In this document: piece after piece, positions 26,842 to 34,705 of the stretch
Position numbering within the stretch: the first letter of the stretch is position 1
Layout: each line of letters opens with the position of its first letter
Source: Coriobacteriia bacterium
GTDB lineage: Bacteria; Actinomycetota; Coriobacteriia; WRKU01; WQUG01
Direction: 5' to 3'
Assembly (NCBI GenBank): GCA_009785705.1
Contig: WQVS01000001.1
Location: forward strand, 1 to 64,000
DNA: 64,000 bases
The notes under the pieces: generated by a model
The model's input: the letters and a program-made list of their open reading frames with translations, nothing else
What the model was told of the DNA's origin: nothing
Database searches by the model: none
Program-made: the position numbers and the translations under genes

Positions 26842-27954
26842 ATGATTATTGGTGTACCCGCAGAAATCAAGAACAATGAATATCGCATTGGTTTGACTCC
26901 TGCTGCGGCAGCTGACTATGTGGCTCATGGCCACTCAGTCATCATCGAAAAGGGTGCGGGCCTAGGGTCTTCTTTTCCTGACGAGCAGTACGTAGCTGCT
27001 GGTTGTGAAATGGTAGACACGGCCAAAGAGGTATTTGATCGAGCAGAAATGATTGTAAAGGTAAAAGAGCCCCAGGCAGTAGAAATTGACATGCTGCGCG
27101 AAGGTCAAATTCTTTATACTTATTTGCATCTTGCTCCCGACCGCCCACAGACCGAAGGTCTCGTCAAGTCAGGCGCTGTCTGCATTGCTTACGAAACAGT
27201 AGAGCTACCTGACGGTTCACTGCCGTTATTGGCTCCTATGTCAGAAGTTGCAGGACGTATGGCGACACAAGTAGGCGCACACTTCCTAGAGAAGCCCTGT
27301 GGCGGACGTGGTGTTCTCATGGGTGGCGTACCCGGAGTAGCCCCAGCAAACGTAATCGTTTTGGGTGGTGGAGTAGTAGGAACCAGTGCTGCTTACATCG
27401 CAAAGGGTATGGGTGCTAACGTCACTGTTATGGATATCGACCTGGGTCGTTTGCGTTACTTGGATAATGTATGGGAAAACAAGGTAACAACACTGTTCTC
27501 ATCGCGCGGTAACCTGCTAGAAGTTCTGCCCCAGGCTGATTTAGTAATTGGTGCTATCTACATTCCTGGTGCACGTGCACCATGGCTGGTTACGCGTGAT
27601 ATGTTAAGCATGATGAAACCAGGAGCAGTTGCAGTAGATGTGGCGATAGACCAGGGTGGCTGTATTGAAACATCAGTACCTACAACACATGCTGATCCAA
27701 CCTTCTTTGTGGATGGTATTTTGCACTATGGTGTAGCAAATATGCCTGGTGCTGTACCCAATACTTCAACGCGCGCACTGAACAATGCAACCTTGCGCTA
27801 CGGTCTCAATATCGCTAACAAGGGCTGGAAGCAGGCCTTGCGTGATGATGCAGCACTAGCAAAGGGCGCAAACGTGATAGAGGGCAAGGTAGTGTATGAG
27901 TGTGTGGCTAATGAGCATGGACTAGAGTACACCCCACTAGAAGAATTGCTCTAG
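26842..27954 (+). CDS. ald: Alanine dehydrogenase
   Basis: NAD-dependent oxidative deamination of L-alanine to pyruvate and ammonia, 370 residues. The start MIIGVPAEIKNNEYRIGLTP is diagnostic; the catalytic Lys is in VKVKEPQ and the His in TYLHLAPD. The Rossmann loop is VLGGGVVGTSAAYIAKGMG. Two ATGs lie two codons apart; AGAAGG is well spaced from the second, which also gives the canonical N-terminus. The gene ends 11 bp before the antisense promoter of the type I toxin locus. Confidence 0.96.
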   Translation: MIIGVPAEIKNNEYRIGLTPAAAADYVAHGHSVIIEKGAGLGSSFPDEQYVAAGCEMVDTAKEVFDRAEMIVKVKEPQAVEIDMLREGQILYTYLHLAPDRPQTEGLVKSGAVCIAYETVELPDGSLPLLAPMSEVAGRMATQVGAHFLEKPCGGRGVLMGGVPGVAPANVIVLGGGVVGTSAAYIAKGMGANVTVMDIDLGRLRYLDNVWENKVTTLFSSRGNLLEVLPQADLVIGAIYIPGARAPWLVTRDMLSMMKPGAVAVDVAIDQGGCIETSVPTTHADPTFFVDGILHYGVANMPGAVPNTSTRALNNATLRYGLNIANKGWKQALRDDAALAKGANVIEGKVVYECVANEHGLEYTPLEELL

Positions 27955-27965
27955 TAGTGAAATTG

Positions 27966-27994
27966 TTGACAATTGCTCTTTAGGGTGGCATTAT
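27966..27994 (+). promoter_or_regulatory. Promoter of the putative antisense antitoxin RNA
   Basis: A perfect TTGACA and CATTAT separated by 17 nt, just after ald. No open reading frame with a ribosome-binding site follows, and a terminator comes about 85 nt later, so it drives a short untranslated RNA. Confidence 0.65.
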
Positions 27995-28000
27995 AAACAT

Positions 28001-28083
28001 AGAGAAAGCCTATCGCTATTAGCGTGGCGGGGCTACCTCAGTTTTATGTAGCGCCGTCCACTTGGTCGGCGCTTTGCTTTTCT
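28001..28083 (+). ncRNA. Putative Fst-type antitoxin RNA, antisense to the peptide gene
   Basis: Predicted transcript of about 80 nt from the TTGACA promoter to a GC-rich hairpin GCGCCG-TCCACTTGGT-CGGCGC followed by TTTGCTTTT. It is convergent with and overlaps the last third of the 47-codon peptide gene. It also carries AAGCCTATCGCTA (28006-28018), GGCGGG and GCTACCTC (28032-28039). The same three strings occur in the same order in the 5' leader of the peptide mRNA on the other strand. Shared direct repeats in two convergent transcripts with a common terminator region are the hallmark of the par/Fst type I systems of Firmicutes. Expression is not demonstrated. Confidence 0.6.
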
Positions 28084-28176
28084 ACTTATCCTTAAGATAA
28101 GCAGTGCGATTCCCAGAGCAGCCTCCAGCGTCTGTATTGCCAGCAAAGCTAGTATGAGAAATTGAAGAATGCCCAT
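28033..28176 (-). CDS. 47-residue hydrophobic/basic peptide, candidate type I toxin
   Basis: A tiny gene with an excellent ribosome-binding site (AAAGGAGGTG, 5 nt before ATG). The peptide starts MGILQFLILALLAIQ, forms one membrane helix to about residue 28 and ends in a strongly basic tail (RISRKAKRRPSGRRYIKLR). Membrane helix plus charged tail is the layout of Fst, TxpA and holin-like type I toxins, though no clear sequence identity to a named one is visible. A TTGCAC-17-TATGAT promoter lies 68 nt upstream. The leader repeats the antisense RNA motifs and contains CCTCTTTTATCCC/GGGATAAAAGAGG-type sequence next to the ribosome-binding site. Confidence 0.65.
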   Translation of the reverse strand: MGILQFLILALLAIQTLEAALGIALLILRISRKAKRRPSGRRYIKLR

Positions 28177-28243
28177 CTAATCACCTCCTTTATCAAGGGA
28201 TAAAAGAGGTAGCAAAACCCGCCTAGCGATAGGCTTGCTAGCT

Positions 28244-28272
28244 ATCATAGGTGGACTACTTTGATTGTGCAA
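28244..28272 (-). promoter_or_regulatory. Promoter of the candidate type I toxin
   Basis: On the minus strand TTGCAC (28272-28267) and TATGAT (28249-28244) are spaced by 17 nt. The predicted transcript begins just before the repeat AAGCCTATCGCTA (28236-28224 on this strand). Confidence 0.65.
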
Positions 28273-28318
28273 GTAAATAAACGCCAATTGACAAAATTGT
28301 CAGTAAAATTAATTTGAG

Positions 28319-29245
28319 ATGAATACCTATTTAGAAGATTTTTTAGCTTACTTGAATATCGAGCAGGGGGTTTCGCCTCATACGCTTGAGGCTTATCGTC
28401 GTGATATTGCTGACTTTATTCAGTGGGCTGACTCTCTGGGCAGGACAAGGCTTGAAGATGTGCAGCGCAGTGACATTGATTCTTACATCGCTGCGCTTAA
28501 GACTGGTAAGCAGCCCTTATCAGCCAATTCAATCGAACGCAGATTATCTGCAATTAATAGTTTCTATAAATATCTTGCGCGGGAAGGTTTCTCAGTTAAC
28601 TCTCCTGTATCGCAACTTGCGCGTAGAAAAAAGGATCAACGACTTCCTAATTATCTGAGTATTGCGCAGGTAGAAGCCCTGTTTGCTGCTCTGGATCCCG
28701 ACCTTGCTACAAATCCTGCATTAGGATTGCGCAATAGGGCTATGGTAGAACTTCTCTATTCAAGTGGTCTGCGCGTAAGTGAATTATGTAACTTGCGCAT
28801 CGACCAAGTAAATATTGATGAGCAGTTCTTGCGCACTATGGGCAAAGGCTCGAAAGAGCGCATTGTGCCTTTAGGTGCTGTTGCTCTGCAGTGGCTAGAG
28901 CGCTATCTGCTACAGGGAAGGTCTGCTCTAAAGCCCAAGCGAGGTCTGCCCGCAACGGCAGATGAAGTATTCTTAACCGTAAAAGGTAAGCCCATCTATC
29001 GCCAGGCAGTCTATGCCGTGGTGCGCACTGCAGGGGAACAGGCAGGCATCAAAGGATTACACCCTCACGTTCTGCGCCATACCTTTGCCACGCATCTGCT
29101 AAACGGAGGAGCAGACCTCCGTGCACTGCAAGAAATGTTGGGTCACAGCGACCTATCAACTACACAGGTATACACTCACCTAAGCAAGGAACATTTAAAA
29201 GAAGAATACATAGCAGCACATCCCCGCGCAAAAAGAGGTACCTGA
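28319..29245 (+). CDS. xerD: Tyrosine site-specific recombinase XerD/XerC
   Basis: 308-residue recombinase that resolves chromosome dimers at dif with its partner Xer. The N-terminal SAM-like core-binding domain (DFLAYLNIEQGVSPHTLEAY) is followed by the catalytic domain with Arg in SSGLRVSELCNL, Lys in GKGSKERIVPLG, His-x-x-Arg in HPHVLRHTFATHLL, His in LGHSDLSTT and Tyr in QVYTHL. Size and sequence are those of housekeeping XerD rather than a phage integrase. I assign XerD over XerC tentatively. Confidence 0.9.
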   Translation: MNTYLEDFLAYLNIEQGVSPHTLEAYRRDIADFIQWADSLGRTRLEDVQRSDIDSYIAALKTGKQPLSANSIERRLSAINSFYKYLAREGFSVNSPVSQLARRKKDQRLPNYLSIAQVEALFAALDPDLATNPALGLRNRAMVELLYSSGLRVSELCNLRIDQVNIDEQFLRTMGKGSKERIVPLGAVALQWLERYLLQGRSALKPKRGLPATADEVFLTVKGKPIYRQAVYAVVRTAGEQAGIKGLHPHVLRHTFATHLLNGGADLRALQEMLGHSDLSTTQVYTHLSKEHLKEEYIAAHPRAKRGT

Positions 29246-29421
29246 AGTTCTTATACCTATGTTGCAGCATAGGTTCTATGAAATTTGAATCTATCAAAAG
29301 GTAGGCAACAGCAATCTGGTAATAACCCTCTCTGTTTGTAATAAAAAGAAGGCAAAATCTTGTGCTTCATAATAAAATATAGTGCAATACAGCTCCATCC
29401 GGCACTTTCGAGAGGACACAA

Positions 29422-32352
29422 ATGACCGCCACCATAACAAATAAAGCCACAGCAGACCGTATCCTAGCCGCCGAAACTTTCGTCACTGAATGGACAGACC
29501 GCGGACAGGAAAACGCAGACACACAAACTTTCTGGAACCAGTTCCTCGAAGAGGTCATGGGCATCTCGCGCGTACACCACCATATCGACTATGAAAAGAA
29601 AGTCCGCATTGGCCGCTCCAGCAACAGAATCGATGCCTACATCCCAGAATCCCGTATCCTCATTGAACAAAAATCTTACCTTACCGACCTTACTAAACCA
29701 CAACACCAGTCAGACGACACCACTCTCACGCCCTACGAACAAGCATTACGCTACGCAGCAAATCTACCGCAATCAGAACAGCCTAAATACATCATTACCT
29801 GTAACTTCAGCGAATTCCACATCTACGACCGTAACCACGACCCAGCAGGAACTGACCCCACCATAATCACCCTGCAAGAACTTCCCCAGCAATTACAAGC
29901 CTTCACCTTCATAACGGAGCCCATTGACACTAGAATCACCCGCCAGCAACAACTAAACTTTGACGCAGCACGACTCATAGGTAATCTCTACGACGACATC
30001 AAGCACCAATACACTGGCAGCGAGCCTAGCAGCGACCCAACAGACACCCCCACCTGCACCCAGCGCGACCTAGCGACATTGATGGTCAGACTGCTATTCT
30101 GCCTCTATTCAGAAGACAGCGGTCTGTTCGAACAGGGTCTCTTCCGCAAATACTTACTGCACATCCCCGCAGGACAAGGGCACTTCCGCCGTGCGCTCAT
30201 AGACCTCTTCCGCACCCTCAACACACCCTACGACCAGCGCGACACCCTGCCAACAGAAACCCTGGCCCAGTTTCCCTACATCAACGGCGGCCTTTTCGCA
30301 GACAGCATCGAAATCCCCATCTTTACCAATGACATCAAATTCAAGCTATTGCACGAGGCTGGCGAAAACTTCAACTGGTCAGAAATCTCACCGGTCATCT
30401 TTGGCTCGATATTTGAATCCATCCTCTCGGGCGATGAACGCCGCGCAGGAGGCATGCACTACACCAGCGTAGATAACATCCACAAAGTAATCGACCCGCT
30501 CTTTCTAAACGACCTAAGGCAGCGACTAAACAAAGCAGGTACTAACAAGACTGCACTCACCAAGCTGCAAACCGAGCTCGCCACCCTAAACTTCCTAGAC
30601 CCCGCCTGTGGCAGCGGAAACTTCCTAACTCAAACCTATCTAGAGTTGCGGTCCATAGAGAACGAAATCCTAAAGCGTCTCATAGGCGACCAAATGACCA
30701 TGGACCTAGCCACTTTTACAGATGCGGAGGAGGAGGGCGGCCCATCATTGGTCAAAGTAAATGTCGGTCAGTTCTACGGTATAGAAATAAACGACTTTGC
30801 TGTGTCGGTGGCTAACGCAGCCCTATGGATTGCAGACCACCAAGCCAACCAGCAAACTGCCAAGATTATTGGCCGCCCCGTAGTAAATCTGCCACTGATT
30901 GACTATCACCACATAGTAGTAGGCAATGCCCTGCGCATGGACTGGAACGAAGTGCTGCCAGCCAGTGAGTGCAGCTACATCATGGGCAACCCTCCGTTTT
31001 TGGGTTACTCGAACCAAAGTCCAGAACAAAAGGCTGACATGCTAGCAGTTTGCACAGATGAAAACGGTAAGCCACTGAGAGGTGCGGGCAAAATAGACTA
31101 CGTGGCTGGCTGGTACTTCAAGACTGCCAGATTCGTGGGGGGGGGGGGCATCTCTGCCGCCCTTGTATCGACAAGCTCAATCACGCAAGGCGAGCAAGTT
31201 GTCTTGTTGTGGCAACCACTAATTGAGGAATTCGGCATGTCGATTGACTTTGCATATCGGACTTTTAACTGGACTGTTGACCACGCAAACGCAGCTGCTG
31301 TCCACTGTGTAATTATCGGCTTTTCATGCGCTAATTCTTATCTTCGTTGTCCTAACGAATCTCACCTCCGTCATTGCGACCCCCGAGCCGCAATCTTGGA
31401 CTCACAGTCAAGAGGCTCTCGCACAAAAATCATATACGACGGTTGTGAAGCTATAGTTGCCCAGAACATCAATCCGTACTTGCTTGATGCACCAAATATA
31501 TTTATCAAGATTCGAACGAAACCTCTTTCAGATGTTCCAAAAATGATAACTGGTAATCGTCCCGCAGATGGTGGTCATCTAATTATCGAAGACGTTGATT
31601 TGGCAGATTTTATCAAGAATGACCCATTGTCAGAAAAGTACATTCGCAAGTTTATGGGAGCAGCAGAATTTATCAACAACAGAAAGCGTTGGTGTTTGTG
31701 GCTTGTTGGTGTTCCGCCAAAAGAACTGCGCAGCATGCCAGAAGTCATGAAGCGAATTGCTGCATGTAGGGAAGACCGTCTGAGTGCAAAAGATATTGGT
31801 CGTCAAAGACTTGCTGAAACACCAACTTTATTTAGAGAAGTGAATAGTCCTCAATCTTTTATAATCATTCCTCGACACTCGTCTGAAGGCAGGAAATATA
31901 TTCCTTTGGGGTTTGCTGGTTCTGATGTTATTGTTAATGATGCTGTAATGATTATTCCGGATGCAACACTTTATCACTTTGGAGTCCTAATTTCTCAATT
32001 TCACAATGTTTGGGTGCGGACTGTGGCTGGGCGACTAGAAAGTCGTTATCGCTATTCGAAAAATGTTGTCTACAACAATTTCATCTGGCCAGACCCAACT
32101 GACCTGACCCAAAAAGCAAAAATCGAACAACTCGCCCAATCAGTCTTAGATGCTCGAGCCACCTACTCAGACAGCTCACTAGCAGACCTCTACGATCCCC
32201 TAACTATGCCACCCGACCTACTAAAAACCCACAAAGCCCTCGACAAAGCCGTTGAACAAGCCTACGGAGTCAACTTCCGCGGCAACGAACCCGCCATAGT
32301 CCAACACCTCTTCCAACTTTATTCTCGAAAGGTTCGGGAGGATTTAGAATGA
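29422..32352 (+). CDS. MmeI-like type IIL restriction-modification enzyme
   Basis: Single-chain endonuclease/adenine methyltransferase, 976 residues. The N-terminal nuclease domain has a PD-(D/E)xK-like pattern RIDAYIPESRILIEQKS (~residues 70-87). A helical spacer follows, then the methylase with motif I LDPACGSGNF (~392) and motif IV NPPF (~521), then a target-recognition domain. Codon use shifts visibly: the first two thirds and the last 80 codons favour C-ending codons, while the recognition region (~31.2-32.1 kb) is AT-richer, as if swapped. A 12-G tract at residues ~572-576 and a palindromic insert at ~650-667 interrupt the conserved core. The frame is open in this copy. A DUF2971 gene follows with a 4-nt overlap. 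Confidence 0.88.
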   Translation: MTATITNKATADRILAAETFVTEWTDRGQENADTQTFWNQFLEEVMGISRVHHHIDYEKKVRIGRSSNRIDAYIPESRILIEQKSYLTDLTKPQHQSDDTTLTPYEQALRYAANLPQSEQPKYIITCNFSEFHIYDRNHDPAGTDPTIITLQELPQQLQAFTFITEPIDTRITRQQQLNFDAARLIGNLYDDIKHQYTGSEPSSDPTDTPTCTQRDLATLMVRLLFCLYSEDSGLFEQGLFRKYLLHIPAGQGHFRRALIDLFRTLNTPYDQRDTLPTETLAQFPYINGGLFADSIEIPIFTNDIKFKLLHEAGENFNWSEISPVIFGSIFESILSGDERRAGGMHYTSVDNIHKVIDPLFLNDLRQRLNKAGTNKTALTKLQTELATLNFLDPACGSGNFLTQTYLELRSIENEILKRLIGDQMTMDLATFTDAEEEGGPSLVKVNVGQFYGIEINDFAVSVANAALWIADHQANQQTAKIIGRPVVNLPLIDYHHIVVGNALRMDWNEVLPASECSYIMGNPPFLGYSNQSPEQKADMLAVCTDENGKPLRGAGKIDYVAGWYFKTARFVGGGGISAALVSTSSITQGEQVVLLWQPLIEEFGMSIDFAYRTFNWTVDHANAAAVHCVIIGFSCANSYLRCPNESHLRHCDPRAAILDSQSRGSRTKIIYDGCEAIVAQNINPYLLDAPNIFIKIRTKPLSDVPKMITGNRPADGGHLIIEDVDLADFIKNDPLSEKYIRKFMGAAEFINNRKRWCLWLVGVPPKELRSMPEVMKRIAACREDRLSAKDIGRQRLAETPTLFREVNSPQSFIIIPRHSSEGRKYIPLGFAGSDVIVNDAVMIIPDATLYHFGVLISQFHNVWVRTVAGRLESRYRYSKNVVYNNFIWPDPTDLTQKAKIEQLAQSVLDARATYSDSSLADLYDPLTMPPDLLKTHKALDKAVEQAYGVNFRGNEPAIVQHLFQLYSRKVREDLE
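31137..31148 (+). repeat. Poly-G tract (G12) inside the restriction-modification gene
   Basis: Twelve consecutive G within the coding frame (translated as VGGGG before ISAALVSTSS). Slippage by one or two bases would shift the frame before the target-recognition domain, so the gene is a candidate for phase variation. The present length keeps the full frame open. Confidence 0.9.
31369..31425. repeat. Palindromic REP-like element translated within the recognition domain
   Basis: CGTCATTGCGACCCCCGAGC begins a set of nested inverted repeats: ATTGCG/CGCAAT, GAGCC/GGCTC, and CTTGGACT/AGTCAAG around CAC. It encodes SHLRHCDPRAAILDSQSRGS in frame, which breaks the normal transition from HCVIIGFS to KIIYDG in this enzyme family. 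GTCATTGCGA-type palindromes are known as dispersed REP-like sequences in many bacteria. I saw no second copy in this window. Confidence 0.55.
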
Positions 32353-33335
32353 ACGAGAGCGAGAGAGTAAGAATAGCAATTGAATGTGGGTGGCTAGTAG
32401 CTGGACTTCCAGCTGTCTCTTTTTCGCATTCATTATGCAATCTTTTGTCTGGATTCGGTAAGGCTGAAGAGGTATACCCTATGATATGTGGATGGACTGC
32501 ATTTCACAGAAAAAATAATCCCATTGAACGAGCATATCACTATACAAGCATAGAAGGAATGGAAGGAATTTTACTTACACCTGTAAGCGTGAAAACATCA
32601 TTAATCTCAAACCTTTGCGCGAATACTGATTTCTCAGATATGTTTGCAATGGGCGTTAAGCCAGTTGGTAGTAGCAACGACTCTTCGGAGGGCGGAGCAT
32701 ACTGTAAAGAGATTTTTGAGCTCATGCTGAGTGATATGCTAGAGGAAAAATTGATAACAGAATCATTTGTACAGCTTGTCAGTGATGTTATCTCTAGAGG
32801 AGATACATATAAAAAATGGCCAGAAATTCTTGAATATATGGCATGCTTTTCAGCAGCACGTGACAGCGAAACCATGTGGAAAGGCTACAGTAATGGACAA
32901 GGAGTAGCTCTAGGGTTTGATTTTCAGAATTCCGAGCTACTTTTCCCACTGATGTACTTGCGGACAGAGCAAGAATTTTGTGTGCGCAAGGCGTGCGAGG
33001 CATTATGCAAAATATTCAATGAAGAATATATGCAGGGTAAGGATGAGGTTGAAAGGGCCATCAGCGCAGCATTTGAACTTTTTTCTGGGCGCTTCAAGAA
33101 GGAGGATTCTGTAGATGAGCAAGAGTGGCGGCTACGAATCATAGATGAAGATAATGAGTTTGGCGATAGAGTTAGCGATGAGCGCTTATTGGTTGCCTTG
33201 CCAAAGTCCTATCTTAAAGAGATAATTTGTAGTCCAGGAACTTCTAACGAGCAGGTGGAAGAAATACGTCGAAGGCTCGAATCAGCAGGCTACAGCATAA
33301 ATGTATCCACTTCGTTGCTGACAGTTGCGAATTGA
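32349..33335 (+). CDS. DUF2971 domain protein
   Basis: A 328-residue protein of the DUF2971 type: an early YHYTSIEGMEGIL and the central signature ACFSAARDSETMWKGYSNGQ followed by GVALGFDF. The biochemical function is unknown; the fold is often linked to ADP-ribosyltransferase-like or defence-associated proteins, which I cannot confirm here. Its ATG overlaps the stop of the restriction-modification gene by 4 nt, so the two are translated together. A defence or regulatory partner role is inferred from that coupling only. Confidence 0.8.
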   Translation: MNESERVRIAIECGWLVAGLPAVSFSHSLCNLLSGFGKAEEVYPMICGWTAFHRKNNPIERAYHYTSIEGMEGILLTPVSVKTSLISNLCANTDFSDMFAMGVKPVGSSNDSSEGGAYCKEIFELMLSDMLEEKLITESFVQLVSDVISRGDTYKKWPEILEYMACFSAARDSETMWKGYSNGQGVALGFDFQNSELLFPLMYLRTEQEFCVRKACEALCKIFNEEYMQGKDEVERAISAAFELFSGRFKKEDSVDEQEWRLRIIDEDNEFGDRVSDERLLVALPKSYLKEIICSPGTSNEQVEEIRRRLESAGYSINVSTSLLTVAN

Positions 33336-33480
33336 TGATTGTGGATATAGTTCTGGCAAGACCTATGAGTTCCAGTGCGAACACTGTGCGCGATGTTTCA
33401 TGCAAAAATGCTCGTAAGATATTCCCTGCTTCATGCCACATAATACAGAAATTGACATTAGCCGATGTGGATCAGATGCT

Positions 33481-33969
33481 ATGCTAATCAAGAAACTTAT
33501 TTTCACTGCTTTGGGAGTTTTGCTACTAGCGGTCACTTTAGCAGGATGTATTTCTTTCGATGTTTCTCGTGAACCTGTGGTGGCTGATGAATTTATTGCT
33601 GCTGCAGAAGTCCTCTCATTTGAGACTTACGAGATACCAAGGGACGAAATTGAACACTTGGTTGAAGCTGGAGCAGTCAGTTCTTTTTCTGCCAACCGCG
33701 GAACAGCATCGGTGGGCTTTGACATCTATAGCGATGAAGATAGTGCAGAAGATAATTTTGACTTTTATCGTACAGGGGTAGTGAGCTTATTTCCATCGCC
33801 TTCGTTTGAGGAGCTTGATGGATGTTCTGCATGGGACTTTCATCAAAGACGGAGTTCTACTGCTTTGGTAGTGGCTATTCGTGTTGACAATACGGTGTTC
33901 TTTGCTAGTGCAGAAACCATTGAAGACGTTGCGGCAGTAGATGCACTTATTGCTGCCATTGGATACTAA
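33481..33969 (+). CDS. Hypothetical lipoprotein
   Basis: A 162-residue secreted lipoprotein: Lys-rich start, hydrophobic stretch and lipobox LAGC, then an acidic domain with no family I recognise. A longer start 48 nt upstream would place 16 polar residues before the signal peptide, so the MLIKKLIF start is preferred despite a weak ribosome-binding site. It follows the restriction-modification block and may belong to the same accessory segment. Confidence 0.7.
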   Translation: MLIKKLIFTALGVLLLAVTLAGCISFDVSREPVVADEFIAAAEVLSFETYEIPRDEIEHLVEAGAVSSFSANRGTASVGFDIYSDEDSAEDNFDFYRTGVVSLFPSPSFEELDGCSAWDFHQRRSSTALVVAIRVDNTVFFASAETIEDVAAVDALIAAIGY

Positions 33970-34270
33970 ATGGAAAATAGAGTGTCATGGGGACGTATAA
34001 CCTGACGCTTTTTGCTGGACTTGTAGCGAATAGCTTGAATCAGCATAAGCCGCAGGTGAGAGGAGTGGGCAGACTGCCCTATCCACTGTATCAGGCACTG
34101 TCCTAACCACTGACACTATCTTTGGTAGCACCGTCGACCACCGCATTGCAAAAGATTAGATGTATTGCGGGGTGTTAGTGCAGACACATTTTGCTGGCTT
34201 GCGGGGATGGACAGTTCTTCCTCTGTCAGACCAGAGAACCCTTCTTCACTGAATGAACATGTGTTGCATA
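33970..34270. other. Non-coding stretch with no assigned function
   Basis: About 300 bp without a credible gene. A 39-codon frame beginning MGTYNLTLF has no ribosome-binding site and no recognisable product. A short imperfect hairpin CCGCATTGCA/TGTATTGCGG lies near 34142-34171. I see nothing else. Confidence 0.5.
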
Positions 34271-34299
34271 TTGCGCTACTAAGAGAAGAGACCTATAAT
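34271..34299 (+). promoter_or_regulatory. Promoter of the tungstate transport / cofactor operon
   Basis: TTGCGC and a perfect TATAAT are separated by exactly 17 nt. The predicted +1 (34306) is the first base of the leader block shared with the formate dehydrogenase operon. Confidence 0.7.
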
Positions 34300-34305
34300 C
34301 GTTCC

Positions 34306-34543
34306 TAGTGTGTAGATGCCTGCAGAGTGGTGTAGGTTTTCTACTTTGAAATAGAAGAGTGCCAAAGAGAGATGCTTGACTACTATACCGCGTCCCTTGG
34401 CCCTTACCTTAGTCCACTTACGTAGTTCGGATAACTGCGTTTGTATATAAAGTTTCTCGGTTACGATTTACGCGAAAGGAGAAGGCCCCTGCTTGCTGGG
34501 CTTCAATTGTCGAAAAGCAAGTAATTACCCGGAAAACTGAATA
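34306..34543 (+). ncRNA. Conserved leader RNA of tup-moa operon, copy 1 (candidate riboswitch)
   Basis: 5' leader sharing ordered blocks with the leader of fdhA. Block A is TAGTGTGTAGATGC at +1 with a downstream TTTTCTACTTT; GTAGA and TCTAC can pair. Block B is 34421-34468 (48 nt, 47 identical in copy 2) and includes the hairpin CGTAGTT-CGGAT-AACTGCG. Block C is GAAAGGA-N7-CCTGC and block D is AACTGAATA. Between blocks the sequences differ, yet both copies can form a stem at the same place: GCCAA/TTGGC here, GTGCC/GGCAC there; and CTTGC/GCAAG here, CCTGCAA/TTGCGGG there. This argues for conserved RNA structure. No expression platform is obvious. A molybdenum/tungsten cofactor or metal ligand is inferred from the two operons. 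Confidence 0.65.
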
Positions 34544-34705
34544 CTGATTATGAATGGGCGTTATTGATTCCCATGACTGACCTGTGATTATCGGCAGACT
34601 TTGTTATTCGCTGATTTTCTAGTCTTGAGTCGTGCCAGTCGTGCGTCTTTGTATCTCACTTTCATCATCGCATAATGAATTTTGATACATATTAAAGGAG
34701 TAGAT

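Noticed and set aside
28319..29245. Phage integrase of an integrated element
   Set aside because: Length and motifs are those of housekeeping XerD, and no attachment repeats flank it.
33987..34106. 39-codon frame beginning MGTYNLTLF
   Set aside because: No ribosome-binding site, no recognisable product, and located in an otherwise non-coding gap.
34474..34560. Short upstream ORFs in the conserved leaders (15 codons from a TTG in copy 1, 18 codons from an ATG in copy 2)
   Set aside because: The peptides are unrelated, and in copy 2 the purine-rich site is too far from the start; conserved RNA structure explains the shared blocks better.
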